Of a stretch of DNA of 26,033 bases, positions 16,516-24,611 are shown piece by piece (position 1 is the first letter of the stretch; each line of letters starts with the position of its first letter). Below the pieces are notes generated by a model. The model ran no database searches. It had not been told where the DNA came from and was given only the letters and a program-made list of their open reading frames with translations. The stretch is from JAVBKE01 sp031554215 (lineage in GTDB: Bacteria > Bacillota > Bacilli > JARBTR01): contig JAVBKF010000175.1 of assembly GCA_031554215.1 (NCBI GenBank), positions 1 to 26,033 on the forward strand, given 5' to 3'. The position numbers and the translations under genes are program-made.

Positions 16516-16644
16516 CTGTTTTGCGAAAAGCTATTTAATTTGAAAAACAAGAAGAAACTACCATGTACACTTTTATCATACCAAAATCACACGATAAAAA
16601 GCCATAATTGCATAAAACGACGTATTTCTTGCAAAACATGTCAT

Positions 16645-17358
16645 TTACTCAAGTGGCTCTCGGCTTGGAACACCGGGTCTACGTGGATACTTATGAGGTG
16701 TTTGTCTTGTTTTTTTTAGAATAACAAGATGTCTCTCGCTTCCCTCCTCAGGTAAGGTAAACTGAACATCGTCTTCCACTTTTGCACCTAACGTATAAAC
16801 TGCTCCTCTTGCTGCCAATAATTCTTCTTCAGTACTCGATGCTTTAAGCGCAAGAAAATGACCACCCTTCTTTACTAGTGGCAAGCATAGCTCACAAAGC
16901 ACAGACATGCGTGCAACCGCTCTAGCAGTTACGATATCAAACTGCTCACGGTTCTTTTCAATCCGGCCAAACAACTCAGCCCGGTCATGAACAAGCCTAA
17001 TTCGCGTAAGTCCAAGCTCCGTCGTAAGTTCATTTAGAAACAAAATCCGTTTGTTTAACGAATCGACAATCGTAACACTTAGCTCTGGAAAACAAATTTT
17101 TAAAGGAATACTAGGAAAACCCGCTCCTGCCCCGACATCACAGATCGTCTGATTGTTAAAAGAAAAATGAAAAGCTGGCGAAATAGAATCATAGAAATGC
17201 TTCAAATAAACACCGTCTTGATCCGTAATCGCAGTTAAATTCATTCGGGTATTCCAATCAACCAACATCCGATAATAAGTATCAAATTGACAAATTTGCT
17301 CTTCAGACAAACGAATCCCCTGTTCAGCCAATTGTGCAATAAATGTTTCAATTTTCAC
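16645..17358 (-). CDS. rsmG: 16S rRNA (guanine-N7) methyltransferase RsmG (GidB)
   Basis: 237 residues. The Rossmann SAM-binding motif CDVGAGAGFPSIPLKI is near residues 73-88, a second SAM contact is VTIVDSLNKRILFLNEL, and the family ending KYPRRPGVPSREPLE is intact. It adds m7G at the 530-loop guanine (G527 in E. coli numbering) of 16S rRNA; loss gives low-level streptomycin resistance in other bacteria. Starts at a GTG with TTGGAGATG about nine bases upstream. A 250-bp gap separates it from mnmG upstream, larger than in many Bacilli where the two are adjacent. In that gap I saw one perfect -35 (TTGACA) without a matching -10. Confidence 0.96.
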   Translation of the reverse strand: MKIETFIAQLAEQGIRLSEEQICQFDTYYRMLVDWNTRMNLTAITDQDGVYLKHFYDSISPAFHFSFNNQTICDVGAGAGFPSIPLKICFPELSVTIVDSLNKRILFLNELTTELGLTRIRLVHDRAELFGRIEKNREQFDIVTARAVARMSVLCELCLPLVKKGGHFLALKASSTEEELLAARGAVYTLGAKVEDDVQFTLPEEGSERHLVILKKTRQTPHKYPRRPGVPSREPLE

Positions 17359-17609
17359 AAAATCATCTCCAACTATTCACGATATCACTTGATTTAAACA
17401 GTCCAAATACCTGTCTCATGTCAATCAACTGAGTTATCTAACTTACTATCTATTATAAACAATCGCCACACCTGATGGATGCAACTATTCAACATTTATT
17501 AAAACGACACTGAAGGCAAAGAATTCGGCGCCATAAATCGAAATGGTTAGACAAAAAATTCACTTCACCTTCACCATAATCACAGGCAAGGTAGCGAACA
17601 AAGTCAATA

Positions 17610-19502
17610 TCAAACAGACCGTTTTGCAATTCTACCTTGTTCAATATAAATCAAAAGAATTGAAACGTCTGCAGGGGTTACACCAGAAATCCGAGCTGCC
17701 TGAGCAACAGTTAATGGTCTGACTACACCAAGCTTCTGACGCGCTTCCGTTGCAAGCCCTGGGATTGCATCATAATCAATATTATTTGGAATCTTCTTAT
17801 TCTCCATTTTCTTGAGCCGCTCAACCTGTAGTATTGCTTTTTCGATGTAGCCCTCGTATTTCACTTGAATCTCGACTTGCTCTTTCACTAGATCATCAAG
17901 ATTTACTGGCGCCGGTATTAACTGATCAATATGCGTATACTCAACTTCCGTACGTCTAAGAAAGTCAGTTGCGCGAATCCCATCCTTCAACGAGCTACCA
18001 CCTAGATCGGTAATTAACGTTTGGGTCTCTTCGACCGGCTTTATAATTGTATTTTTTAACCGGGCAATTTCTCCCTTGATTTGCTCACGCTTACAATTAA
18101 ATTGTTGGTAACAATCTTCTGCAACCAAACCAATTTGGTAACCTTTATCCGTCAAGCGTAAATCAGCGTTATCATGTCGTAACAACAACCGATATTCTGC
18201 TCGCGATGTTAATAACCGATAGGGTTCATTTGTCCCTTTTGTCACAAGATCATCAATCAAAACGCCGATGTAAGCCTCGTCACGCCCTAGTATAAGCGGT
18301 TCACGTCCTAGCACGTTCAAGGCGGCATTAATACCAGCCATTAGCCCCTGACCAGCTGCTTCTTCATAGCCGGAAGTCCCATTAATCTGCCCAGCTGTAT
18401 ACAAATTCTTCACTTGCTTGGTTTCTAAAGTTGGCCATAATTGCGTCGGTACAATAGCATCATACTCAATAGCATATCCTGGGCGCATCATTTGCACATT
18501 TTCAAGCCCGGCAATTGATTTAAGCACCGCTTGCTGAACACCTTCAGGGAGGCTCGAAGATAAGCCCTGTACATACACTTCATGGGTATATCTTCCCTCT
18601 GGTTCAAGAAATATTTGATGCCGAAGCTTATCGTTAAACCGCACAACCTTATCCTCAATTGAAGGGCAATAGCGAGGTCCGGTCCCCTTAACCATACCAG
18701 AATAAATTGGCGACAAATGAAGATTCTCCTCAATAATTTCATGCGTTCGAGGGTTTGTATAAGTTAGCCAGCACGGTAATTGTTCAATCATTTTGCGCGC
18801 AGAAGACTTCGTAAATGAAAATGCTCCCGGTACTTCATCACCAGGCTGTACTTCCGTTTGACTATAATCAATCGTTTGACCATGGACACGAGGCGGCGTT
18901 CCAGTTTTAAACCGAACCGTTTCAAGTCCGAGTGCTGTTAAATGGTTTGAGAGCTCAACAGCAGGTTGAGAATTGTTTGGACCACTTGAGTACCGTAACT
19001 CGCCTAAAATGATTTCACCTTTTAAATACGTGCCAGTCGTGATCACGACCGCCTTTGCACGATAGATTGCTCCTGCTTGCGTCACGACACCTTTGCAAAC
19101 ACCCACTTCGACAACAAGTTGCTCGACTAATCCCTGCATAAGTGAAAGGTTCGGTTCGTTTTCCATTGTCGCTTTCATTTCTTGCTGGTAAAGGTATTTA
19201 TCTGCTTGCGCTCGCAGTGCACGAACCGCAGGTCCTTTACCCGTATTTAACATCCGCATTTGAATCGTAGCTTTATCAATATTACGCCCCATTTCACCGC
19301 CTAAGGCATCAATCTCGCGTACTACTATCCCTTTAGCCGGTCCACCGATTGACGGATTACAAGGCATAAAGGCAACCATATCTAAATTAATTGTTAGCAC
19401 AAGTGTCTTTAAGCCAAGTCTAGCTGAAGCAAGTCCTGCTTCACAGCCAGCATGCCCGGCACCGACAACAATTACATCGTATTCCCCTGCTTCATAGGGC
19501 AT
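17610..19502 (-). CDS. mnmG: tRNA uridine-5-carboxymethylaminomethyl(34) modification enzyme MnmG (GidA)
   Basis: 630 residues, normal length. The FAD Rossmann motif VVGAGHAGCEAGLASARLG is at about 12-30, CNPSIGGPAKG carries the conserved Cys48, and a second conserved Cys is at 279 (TGPRYCPSIED). FAD contacts also occur in TGTYLKGEIILG and in AGQINGTSGYEEAAGQGLMAG near 370-390. The C-terminal helical domain binds MnmE and tRNA. With MnmE it installs (carboxymethyl)aminomethyl groups on U34 of tRNAs reading NNA/NNG codons. ATG start with AAGGAG upstream. Follows mnmE with a 123-bp gap that contains a possible Noc site and a hairpin, so it may have some independent expression. Confidence 0.97.
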   Translation of the reverse strand: MPYEAGEYDVIVVGAGHAGCEAGLASARLGLKTLVLTINLDMVAFMPCNPSIGGPAKGIVVREIDALGGEMGRNIDKATIQMRMLNTGKGPAVRALRAQADKYLYQQEMKATMENEPNLSLMQGLVEQLVVEVGVCKGVVTQAGAIYRAKAVVITTGTYLKGEIILGELRYSSGPNNSQPAVELSNHLTALGLETVRFKTGTPPRVHGQTIDYSQTEVQPGDEVPGAFSFTKSSARKMIEQLPCWLTYTNPRTHEIIEENLHLSPIYSGMVKGTGPRYCPSIEDKVVRFNDKLRHQIFLEPEGRYTHEVYVQGLSSSLPEGVQQAVLKSIAGLENVQMMRPGYAIEYDAIVPTQLWPTLETKQVKNLYTAGQINGTSGYEEAAGQGLMAGINAALNVLGREPLILGRDEAYIGVLIDDLVTKGTNEPYRLLTSRAEYRLLLRHDNADLRLTDKGYQIGLVAEDCYQQFNCKREQIKGEIARLKNTIIKPVEETQTLITDLGGSSLKDGIRATDFLRRTEVEYTHIDQLIPAPVNLDDLVKEQVEIQVKYEGYIEKAILQVERLKKMENKKIPNNIDYDAIPGLATEARQKLGVVRPLTVAQAARISGVTPADVSILLIYIEQGRIAKRSV

Positions 19503-19599
19503 ATCATAATCTCCTTTTCATTATCAAAAAATTTAAGTCGCAATCATTTTCAGAGTCACATACGGTAAATATGAAACAAATCAGCACCGATCACCAAAT

Positions 19600-19613
19600 A
19601 TTCCCCGGGCAAT
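19600..19613. promoter_or_regulatory. Candidate Noc-binding sequence (NBS) between mnmE and mnmG
   Basis: ATTCCCCGGGCAAT matches 12 of 14 positions of the Bacillus subtilis Noc consensus ATTTCCCGGGAAAT, including the central CCCGGG. It lies in non-coding DNA close to the noc gene. It also overlaps a GGGCAA/TTGCCC inverted repeat (19607-19612 with 19630-19635) that spans the mnmE stop, so an alternative reading is a weak transcription hairpin. Confidence 0.35.
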
Positions 19614-19625
19614 AAAAGTTTCTTA

Positions 19626-21011
19626 TTATTTGCCCAAGCAAAACTGAGAAAAAAGCTGATCAATTAAACCATCTTGAACATTTTCGCCGATAATCTCACC
19701 AAGGCTTTCCCAAGCGTTTACCATGTCGATTTGAACGATATCAATGGGCACTCCCGCATTAATCGCCTCAAGTGCTGCCTGCACTGAAACGGATGCCTGA
19801 TGTAACAACGCAACATGCCTTGCATTAGATACATAGGTCATATCTCTACTAGAAACATCACCTTGGAGAAATAATTCAGCAATTGCAGATTCTAGTTCAC
19901 TCACACCATCATGATGCAATGCGGATGTACGAATAACAGTAAACTGATTCATCAAATCAGCTAAAGGACCCATGGAAATCATGGAAGGTAAATCGGATTT
20001 ATTGAAAACTAGTATCACCTTTTTGTCATGAATTGATGTTAATAACGTGATTTCTTCATCAGAAACTGGCTCACTACTATTTAAAACAAATAAAACAAGA
20101 TCAGCTTGTGCTATAGCAGAAAGTGATCTTTCAACCCCAATCTTCTCCACAACATCATCAGTCTCACGAATACCAGCAGTGTCAATCAGTTTAAGTGGTA
20201 TACCTTTAATATTAATATACTCCTCAATCACATCACGAGTTGTTCCAGGAATATCAGTTACAATCGCCTTGTTTTCCTGAATCAAACTGTTGAGAAGTGA
20301 TGACTTGCCAACATTGGGCTTACCAATAATAGCAGTTGATATTCCTTCCCTAAGAACCTTCCCCTGCTCTGCCGTTTCCAGCAGTAATCCAATTTGCTGC
20401 TGAACCCATGTTGCATTGTCCATAAGCAAATGATGACTAACTTCCCCGACATCATCATACTCAGGGTAATCAATATTCACTTCAACCTGCGCGAGCACTT
20501 CCAAAATCTTCAGGCGTAACGACCGAATCATCTGCGACAGTCTACCGTCTACTTGTCCAAGGGCAATAGCCATTGCCTTATCTGTCTTGGCACGAATAAG
20601 GTCAATGACAGCTTCCGCTTGCGACAAGTCAATACGTCCATTCATAAAAGCACGCTTAGTAAACTCACCTGGTTCTGCCAAACGAGCACCGTTAAAGAGC
20701 ACTAGCTGAAGAACCCGGTTAACAGTCACGAGCCCACCGTGGCAATTAATTTCAATTATATCTTCCTTAGTAAAGGTGTTAGGACCTTTCAAAACAGTCA
20801 CCATTACTTCATCAATCATATTCCCGCTTGCCGGGTCAACTAAATGTCCATAATGAATGGTATGTGACTTCATCTCAGGAATCTTCTTACCACTCACACT
20901 AACAAATAATTTACTAGCAATGTCAAATGCCTCAGCACCACTCATGCGAACGATCGCAATCGCCCCCTCACCAACAGGTGTAGAGATTGCTGTTATCGTA
21001 TCCGAAACCAT
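19626..21011 (-). CDS. mnmE: tRNA modification GTPase MnmE (TrmE, ThdF)
   Basis: 461 residues. The N-terminal folate-binding domain (DTITAISTPVGEGAIAIVRMSG, about 1-120) is followed by a helical domain and an inserted Ras-like G domain with P-loop IGKPNVGKSSLLN (about 229-241), DIPGTTRD, LIDTAG and FNKSD. The C-terminal helix ends FCLGK, keeping the catalytic-type Cys of the CxGK motif. The G domain is K+-activated and dimerises to drive the MnmEG reaction on tRNA U34. The ATG at 21011 is chosen over one at 21089 because the promoter lies between them; its ribosome site (GGTGG) is weak. The usual upstream neighbours jag, yidC, rnpA and rpmH are absent: the next gene is the divergent purA. Confidence 0.96.
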   Translation of the reverse strand: MVSDTITAISTPVGEGAIAIVRMSGAEAFDIASKLFVSVSGKKIPEMKSHTIHYGHLVDPASGNMIDEVMVTVLKGPNTFTKEDIIEINCHGGLVTVNRVLQLVLFNGARLAEPGEFTKRAFMNGRIDLSQAEAVIDLIRAKTDKAMAIALGQVDGRLSQMIRSLRLKILEVLAQVEVNIDYPEYDDVGEVSHHLLMDNATWVQQQIGLLLETAEQGKVLREGISTAIIGKPNVGKSSLLNSLIQENKAIVTDIPGTTRDVIEEYINIKGIPLKLIDTAGIRETDDVVEKIGVERSLSAIAQADLVLFVLNSSEPVSDEEITLLTSIHDKKVILVFNKSDLPSMISMGPLADLMNQFTVIRTSALHHDGVSELESAIAELFLQGDVSSRDMTYVSNARHVALLHQASVSVQAALEAINAGVPIDIVQIDMVNAWESLGEIIGENVQDGLIDQLFSQFCLGK

Positions 21012-21049
21012 CAGAAAACCACCACATTTCCATTCTTTATTCAGGAAAT

Positions 21050-21078
21050 ATTGTAACTGATTAGAGCAGGAATAACAA
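21050..21078 (-). promoter_or_regulatory. Promoter of mnmE
   Basis: Minus strand: TTGTTA (21078-21073), 17 bases, TACAAT (21055-21050). The predicted start is near 21043, about 32 bases before the mnmE ATG. This also rules out the longer mnmE reading frame. Confidence 0.72.
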
Positions 21079-21368
21079 CCGAGTATCATTGGAAATCAGA
21101 AATGAATGCGCTACGAGAAATAATTCACATTCATATATTAGAGAGCCTTGCAGTAGAAAGACAATCACTATTCAGGAAAGAGGCACCTTCACCTATCAAA
21201 TCTAGTCAACTACCACCTGCAAGCTATGAAAGGCTATACCTGTTCACTCACGAGCATTGACCACTGTCAACAGATTGCAACCATAATGTTATCGACTAGC
21301 CACAACATAATCTTTTTACAACAATCTCTACCAGGTTCAAAAAGCAAAATAAACCTTTATAGCGATCG
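21079..21368. other. Gene-free spacer between divergent mnmE and purA promoters
   Basis: About 290 bases without a credible coding frame. I looked for DnaA boxes (TTATCCACA or complement), parS, Noc sites, tRNA genes and mobile-element ends and found none. Nothing recognisable is present. Confidence 0.5.
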
Positions 21369-21397
21369 TTGTAATTCACCCCTATGATTGATAAAAT
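21369..21397 (+). promoter_or_regulatory. Promoter of purA
   Basis: TTGTAA (21369-21374), 17 bases, TAAAAT (21392-21397) with TGA directly before the -10 box (extended -10). The start would be near 21404, giving a leader of about 98 nt. Confidence 0.65.
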
Positions 21398-21424
21398 GGA
21401 TAGGGTAAACAAATTAACAAAGGC

Positions 21425-21478
21425 TTCATTCAATTTAATTGATAGAATGAACCGAAACCCCTAAATGCACTGTTTAGG
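21425..21478 (+). promoter_or_regulatory. Two hairpins in the purA leader
   Basis: TTCATTC / GAATGAA (21425-21431 with 21445-21451) and CCTAAA / TTTAGG (21460-21465 with 21473-21478). The second ends about nine bases before the ribosome site. No T tract follows, so they are not terminators. No purine riboswitch sequence was recognised and no good PurR box is present. Confidence 0.35.
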
Positions 21479-21501
21479 ACTTAATGAAGGAGGAATTTTT
21501 T

Positions 21502-22791
21502 ATGACTTCAATCGTTGTAGTAGGTGCCCAATGGGGCGATGAAGGAAAGGGGAAAATCACTGACTTTCTTTCAGAAAAAGCTGATTATGTAGCAAGGTAT
21601 AATGGTGGGAACAACGCAGGACACACAATTCAATTTGGTGGCGCTACATATAAACTACATCTAGTACCCTCAGGGATTTTTTACAAAGACAAAATTTCTG
21701 TCATTGGCAATGGTTGTGTACTTGACCCCAAATCACTGACCGAAGAACTAGACAAACTAGAAGCTCAAGGGATTCAGGCAGACAATCTACGCATCAGTAA
21801 TCGCGCAACAATTGTCCTACCCTACCACCTGAGGCAAGATGAACTAGAAGAAAATCGCAAAGGTGACAATAAAATTGGAACAACCAAAAAAGGGATTGGA
21901 CCAGCTTATATGGATAAAATCGCTCGCATCGGCATCCGAATGGCTGACCTAATCGACAAAGACACTTTTTCTGAAAAATTAAACTATGCAATTAATGAAA
22001 AAAATCATTTGTTTTCCAAGCTATACAATAGCAGTGGATTTACCTTTGATGAAATATTCGAAGAGTACTATAACTATGGACAAAAGCTCGCTAAACACGT
22101 TTGTGATACATCCGTCATTGTCAACGAAGCAAGTGATCAAAGCAAGAATATTCTCTTCGAGGGCGCACAAGGCGTCATGCTAGATATTGATCATGGAACC
22201 TATCCATTCGTGACATCATCTAACTCAATCGCGGGTGGGGTCGCTACAGGAATTGGCTTTGCACCATCGAAAGTTGAAAAAGTCATTGGGGTTTGTAAAG
22301 CATACACAACACGCGTTGGCGACGGGCCATTCCCAACTGAACTATTTGATGGAATCGGTCATCAAATTCGTGAAGTTGGTCGTGAGTACGGGACAACAAC
22401 TGGTAGACCTCGCCGCGTCGGATGGTTTGACACAGTCGTCATGCGCCACACAAAACGCGTAAGCGGAATTAGCGATCTAGCCTTGAACTGTCTAGATGTC
22501 TTGTCGGGACTTAAAACGGTGAAAATCTGTATCGCCTATGAGCTAGACGGAAAGATCATCAAAGAATACCCAGCAAACTTAAAACAGCTAGAAAGATGTA
22601 AGCCAATTTATGAAGAGCTACCAGGTTGGGAGGAAGACATTACAGGTATTCGCTCCTTTGACGCTCTACCCGCTGCAGCTCAAAACTATTTAAAGAGAGC
22701 ATCAGCATTATCTGAAATTAAACTATCCATTTTTTCAATTGGTCCAGATCGTATACAAACAGTCATACTAGAAGACCCTTACGGAGAATAA
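21502..22791 (+). CDS. purA: Adenylosuccinate synthetase
   Basis: 429 residues. The GTP-binding loop GAQWGDEGKGKITD (about 8-21) carries the catalytic Asp. The IMP-site motifs RYNGGNNAGHT, GTTKKGIGPAYMDKIARIG and FEGAQGVMLDIDHGTYPFVTSSN follow, and the chain includes TTTGRPRRVGWFD and a conserved GISDLALNCLDVL block. It joins IMP and aspartate using GTP, the first committed step from IMP to AMP. The ATG at 21502 has AAGGAGG eight bases upstream and matches the family start MTSIVVVGAQWG; an in-frame ATG at 21484 lies in front of the ribosome site. Transcribed alone to the right, divergent from mnmE and followed by the serS T-box. No strong terminator was seen after it. Confidence 0.97.
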   Translation: MTSIVVVGAQWGDEGKGKITDFLSEKADYVARYNGGNNAGHTIQFGGATYKLHLVPSGIFYKDKISVIGNGCVLDPKSLTEELDKLEAQGIQADNLRISNRATIVLPYHLRQDELEENRKGDNKIGTTKKGIGPAYMDKIARIGIRMADLIDKDTFSEKLNYAINEKNHLFSKLYNSSGFTFDEIFEEYYNYGQKLAKHVCDTSVIVNEASDQSKNILFEGAQGVMLDIDHGTYPFVTSSNSIAGGVATGIGFAPSKVEKVIGVCKAYTTRVGDGPFPTELFDGIGHQIREVGREYGTTTGRPRRVGWFDTVVMRHTKRVSGISDLALNCLDVLSGLKTVKICIAYELDGKIIKEYPANLKQLERCKPIYEELPGWEEDITGIRSFDALPAAAQNYLKRASALSEIKLSIFSIGPDRIQTVILEDPYGE

Positions 22792-22866
22792 TTAATGATT
22801 CAATTTAGTGTTTCTTCAAGCGCTTACCTGCAAACAGATAACCTGAAAATCATAAAAAAGTTGATT

Positions 22867-22895
22867 TTTACACAGAATATGTAGTACATTATAAA
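22867..22895 (+). promoter_or_regulatory. Promoter of serS
   Basis: TTTACA (22867-22872), 17 bases, TATAAA (22890-22895). The predicted start near 22902 coincides with the beginning of the T-box leader. Confidence 0.6.
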
Positions 22896-22901
22896 AAAAT
22901 A

Positions 22902-23157
22902 GTTTAACACTTTGATAAGAAATAGTAACAGAGCCCACTGTCATCAGAGAGTTAGTGATCGGTGCAAACTAACACAGTACTTTGTGAATCCCTCTTGGAG
23001 TGAAATCAGGAAATCTCACGCAAAAATGCGTAGATGTGTAATGATTTCCGGCTACTTTCGGCCGTTATCGGATGAGATGATAAGCTATTTTACTGTTTGT
23101 AATTAGGGTGGTAATCGCGGGTAAACACTCGTCCCTTTCAGAGGGGCGTTTTTTTTA
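22902..23157 (+). ncRNA. T-box leader (serine, specifier UCC) controlling serS
   Basis: Stem I shows the conserved AGTA, then GAGAGTTAGTGATCGGTGCA and GTGAATCCCTCTTGGAG. Aligned to known leaders, the specifier codon is TCC at 22989-22991, read by serine tRNA. The T-box sequence AGGGTGGTAATCGCGGG (from 23105) would pair with the uncharged tRNA CCA end. A terminator hairpin CGTCCCT / AGGGGCG (23130-23136 with 23142-23148) with a run of eight T closes the leader. Low charging of tRNA-Ser would stabilise the antiterminator and switch serS on. Confidence 0.92.
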
Positions 23158-23185
23158 TTTCTATAAAATAGAGAGGATGAGACAA

Positions 23186-24463
23186 TTGTTAGATTTAAAA
23201 TTTGTAAAAGAAAATTTTGAAAATGTACTAGCCAAATTAAAGCATCGTGGTGAGGATTTGTCTGGGTTAGAACAATTTATCGAACTCGATACACGCCGTA
23301 GACAACTAATCACAGAAGTTGAACAGCTTAAAAATAAACGAAATGAAGCATCTAACCAAATTGCCGTACTCAAACGAGAAAAGAAAGATGCAAACGAAAC
23401 AATTGCTGCAATGAAAATTGTTAGTGAGCAAATCAAAACACTCGATCAAGAGCTTACACAAATTGAAGCACATCTCAATGAAGTAATGCTCGGGTTACCA
23501 AACATTCCACATGAAAGTGTGCCAGTCGGTGCCTCTGAAGATGATAATGTCGTAATTCGACAATGGGGAGAACCGCCGAAATACCACTCATACGAGCCAA
23601 AACCTCATTGGGATATCGCCGAACAATTAGACATACTTGATTTTGAAGCGGCTGGCAAAGTAACAGGTAGCCGGTTTGTCTTCTACAAAGGGCTAGGCGC
23701 TAGACTCGAACGCGCCCTGATGAGCTTCATGCTTGACCTGCACACGGAAGAACATGGCTATACAGAAATACTACCACCCTACATCGTTAATCGTGCCAGT
23801 ATGACTGGAACAGGGCAATTACCAAAATTTGAAGAGGATGCATTCAAACTCGCAGACGTTGACTATTTTCTAGTGCCAACATCTGAAGTCCCCGTGACAA
23901 ACATCCATCGCGATGAAATCATTGCCGGTGACCAATTACCCATTCGATATGCCGCCTATAGCACTTGCTTCCGTTCAGAAGCAGGATCTGCAGGACGTGA
24001 TACACGTGGGCTGATTCGTCAGCACCAATTCAACAAAGTTGAACTCGTAAAATTTGTTAAACCAGAAGATTCTTACGATGAACTAGAAAAGCTAACAACA
24101 GATGCTGAAAAAGTTTTGCAATTACTCGAACTTCCTTATCAAGTATTAAAAATGTGTACAGCTGATCTTGGTTTCACAGCTGCAAAGAAATACGACATTG
24201 AAGTGTGGATTCCGAGCCACGGTGTATACCGAGAAATTTCATCTTGCAGTAACTTTGAAGCATTTCAAGCAAGACGGGCCAACATTCGTTTCCGTCGTGA
24301 ACTAAACGGGAAGCCAGAACATGTTCATACATTGAATGGATCAGGACTCGCCATTGGAAGAACTGTCGCGGCCATTCTAGAAAATTACCAACAAGCAGAT
24401 GGCAGTGTCATCATTCCAGAAGTACTCCGTCCTTATATGGGTGGAAGAGATCGTATTTGTTAA
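23186..24463 (+). CDS. serS: Seryl-tRNA synthetase
   Basis: 425 residues, equal to the usual bacterial length. An N-terminal two-helix coiled-coil arm (about 30-100, rich in Lys/Glu/Gln) contacts the long variable arm of tRNA-Ser. The class II core follows, with motif 2 TCFRSEAGSAGRDTRGLIRQHQF and motif 3 LNGSGLAIGRTVAAILENYQ. It charges tRNA-Ser and tRNA-Sec with serine. The TTG at 23186 is chosen: it gives the family start MLDLKFVKENF and has AGAGG nine bases upstream. An ATG three codons earlier touches the AGAGG directly, and an upstream ATG at 23108 lies inside the T-box. Confidence 0.96.
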   Translation: MLDLKFVKENFENVLAKLKHRGEDLSGLEQFIELDTRRRQLITEVEQLKNKRNEASNQIAVLKREKKDANETIAAMKIVSEQIKTLDQELTQIEAHLNEVMLGLPNIPHESVPVGASEDDNVVIRQWGEPPKYHSYEPKPHWDIAEQLDILDFEAAGKVTGSRFVFYKGLGARLERALMSFMLDLHTEEHGYTEILPPYIVNRASMTGTGQLPKFEEDAFKLADVDYFLVPTSEVPVTNIHRDEIIAGDQLPIRYAAYSTCFRSEAGSAGRDTRGLIRQHQFNKVELVKFVKPEDSYDELEKLTTDAEKVLQLLELPYQVLKMCTADLGFTAAKKYDIEVWIPSHGVYREISSCSNFEAFQARRANIRFRRELNGKPEHVHTLNGSGLAIGRTVAAILENYQQADGSVIIPEVLRPYMGGRDRIC

Positions 24464-24480
24464 ATCACAAAGCGACACAT

Positions 24481-24536
24481 AAATAAAAAGGCACTAGACG
24501 CATGCGGTTTGATCCGCGCCAAGTCTAGTGCTTTTT
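24481..24536. terminator. Bidirectional terminator between convergent serS and the M23 peptidase gene
   Basis: GCACTAGAC / GTCTAGTGC (24491-24499 with 24523-24531) encloses an inner GCGG/CCGC stem. TTTTT follows on the plus strand and CTTTTTATTT on the minus strand, so it can serve both converging transcripts. Confidence 0.85.
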
Positions 24537-24551
24537 AATAATCAACAAAAC

Positions 24552-24587
24552 AAAGAAAAATGCACTCTCGGGGGTATAGTTAAGTGC
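24552..24587 (-). terminator. Possible second terminator of the M23 peptidase gene
   Basis: Minus-strand GCACT / AGTGC (24587-24583 with 24566-24562) followed by ATTTTTCTTTG. The stem is only five pairs with a 16-base loop, so this is weak. It lies 25 bases past the stop codon. Confidence 0.35.
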
Positions 24588-24611
24588 GCTACATTTATTG
24601 TTATACATCGA

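Noticed and set aside
21012..21089. Longer N-terminus for MnmE starting at 21089
   Set aside because: A clear promoter lies at 21050-21078, the extra residues match no MnmE, and the family start is at 21011.
21449..21461. PurR box in the purA leader (CCGAA within GAACCGAAACCC)
   Set aside because: Only the CCGAA core fits; flanking positions disagree with the consensus and no second box is present.
21079..21501. Replication origin between mnmE and purA
   Set aside because: No DnaA boxes or dnaA/dnaN genes are present and there is no AT-rich 13-mer array.
22912..23106. Plus-strand open frame of 64 codons before serS
   Set aside because: It lies wholly inside the T-box RNA, and its sequence is explained by the conserved leader structure.
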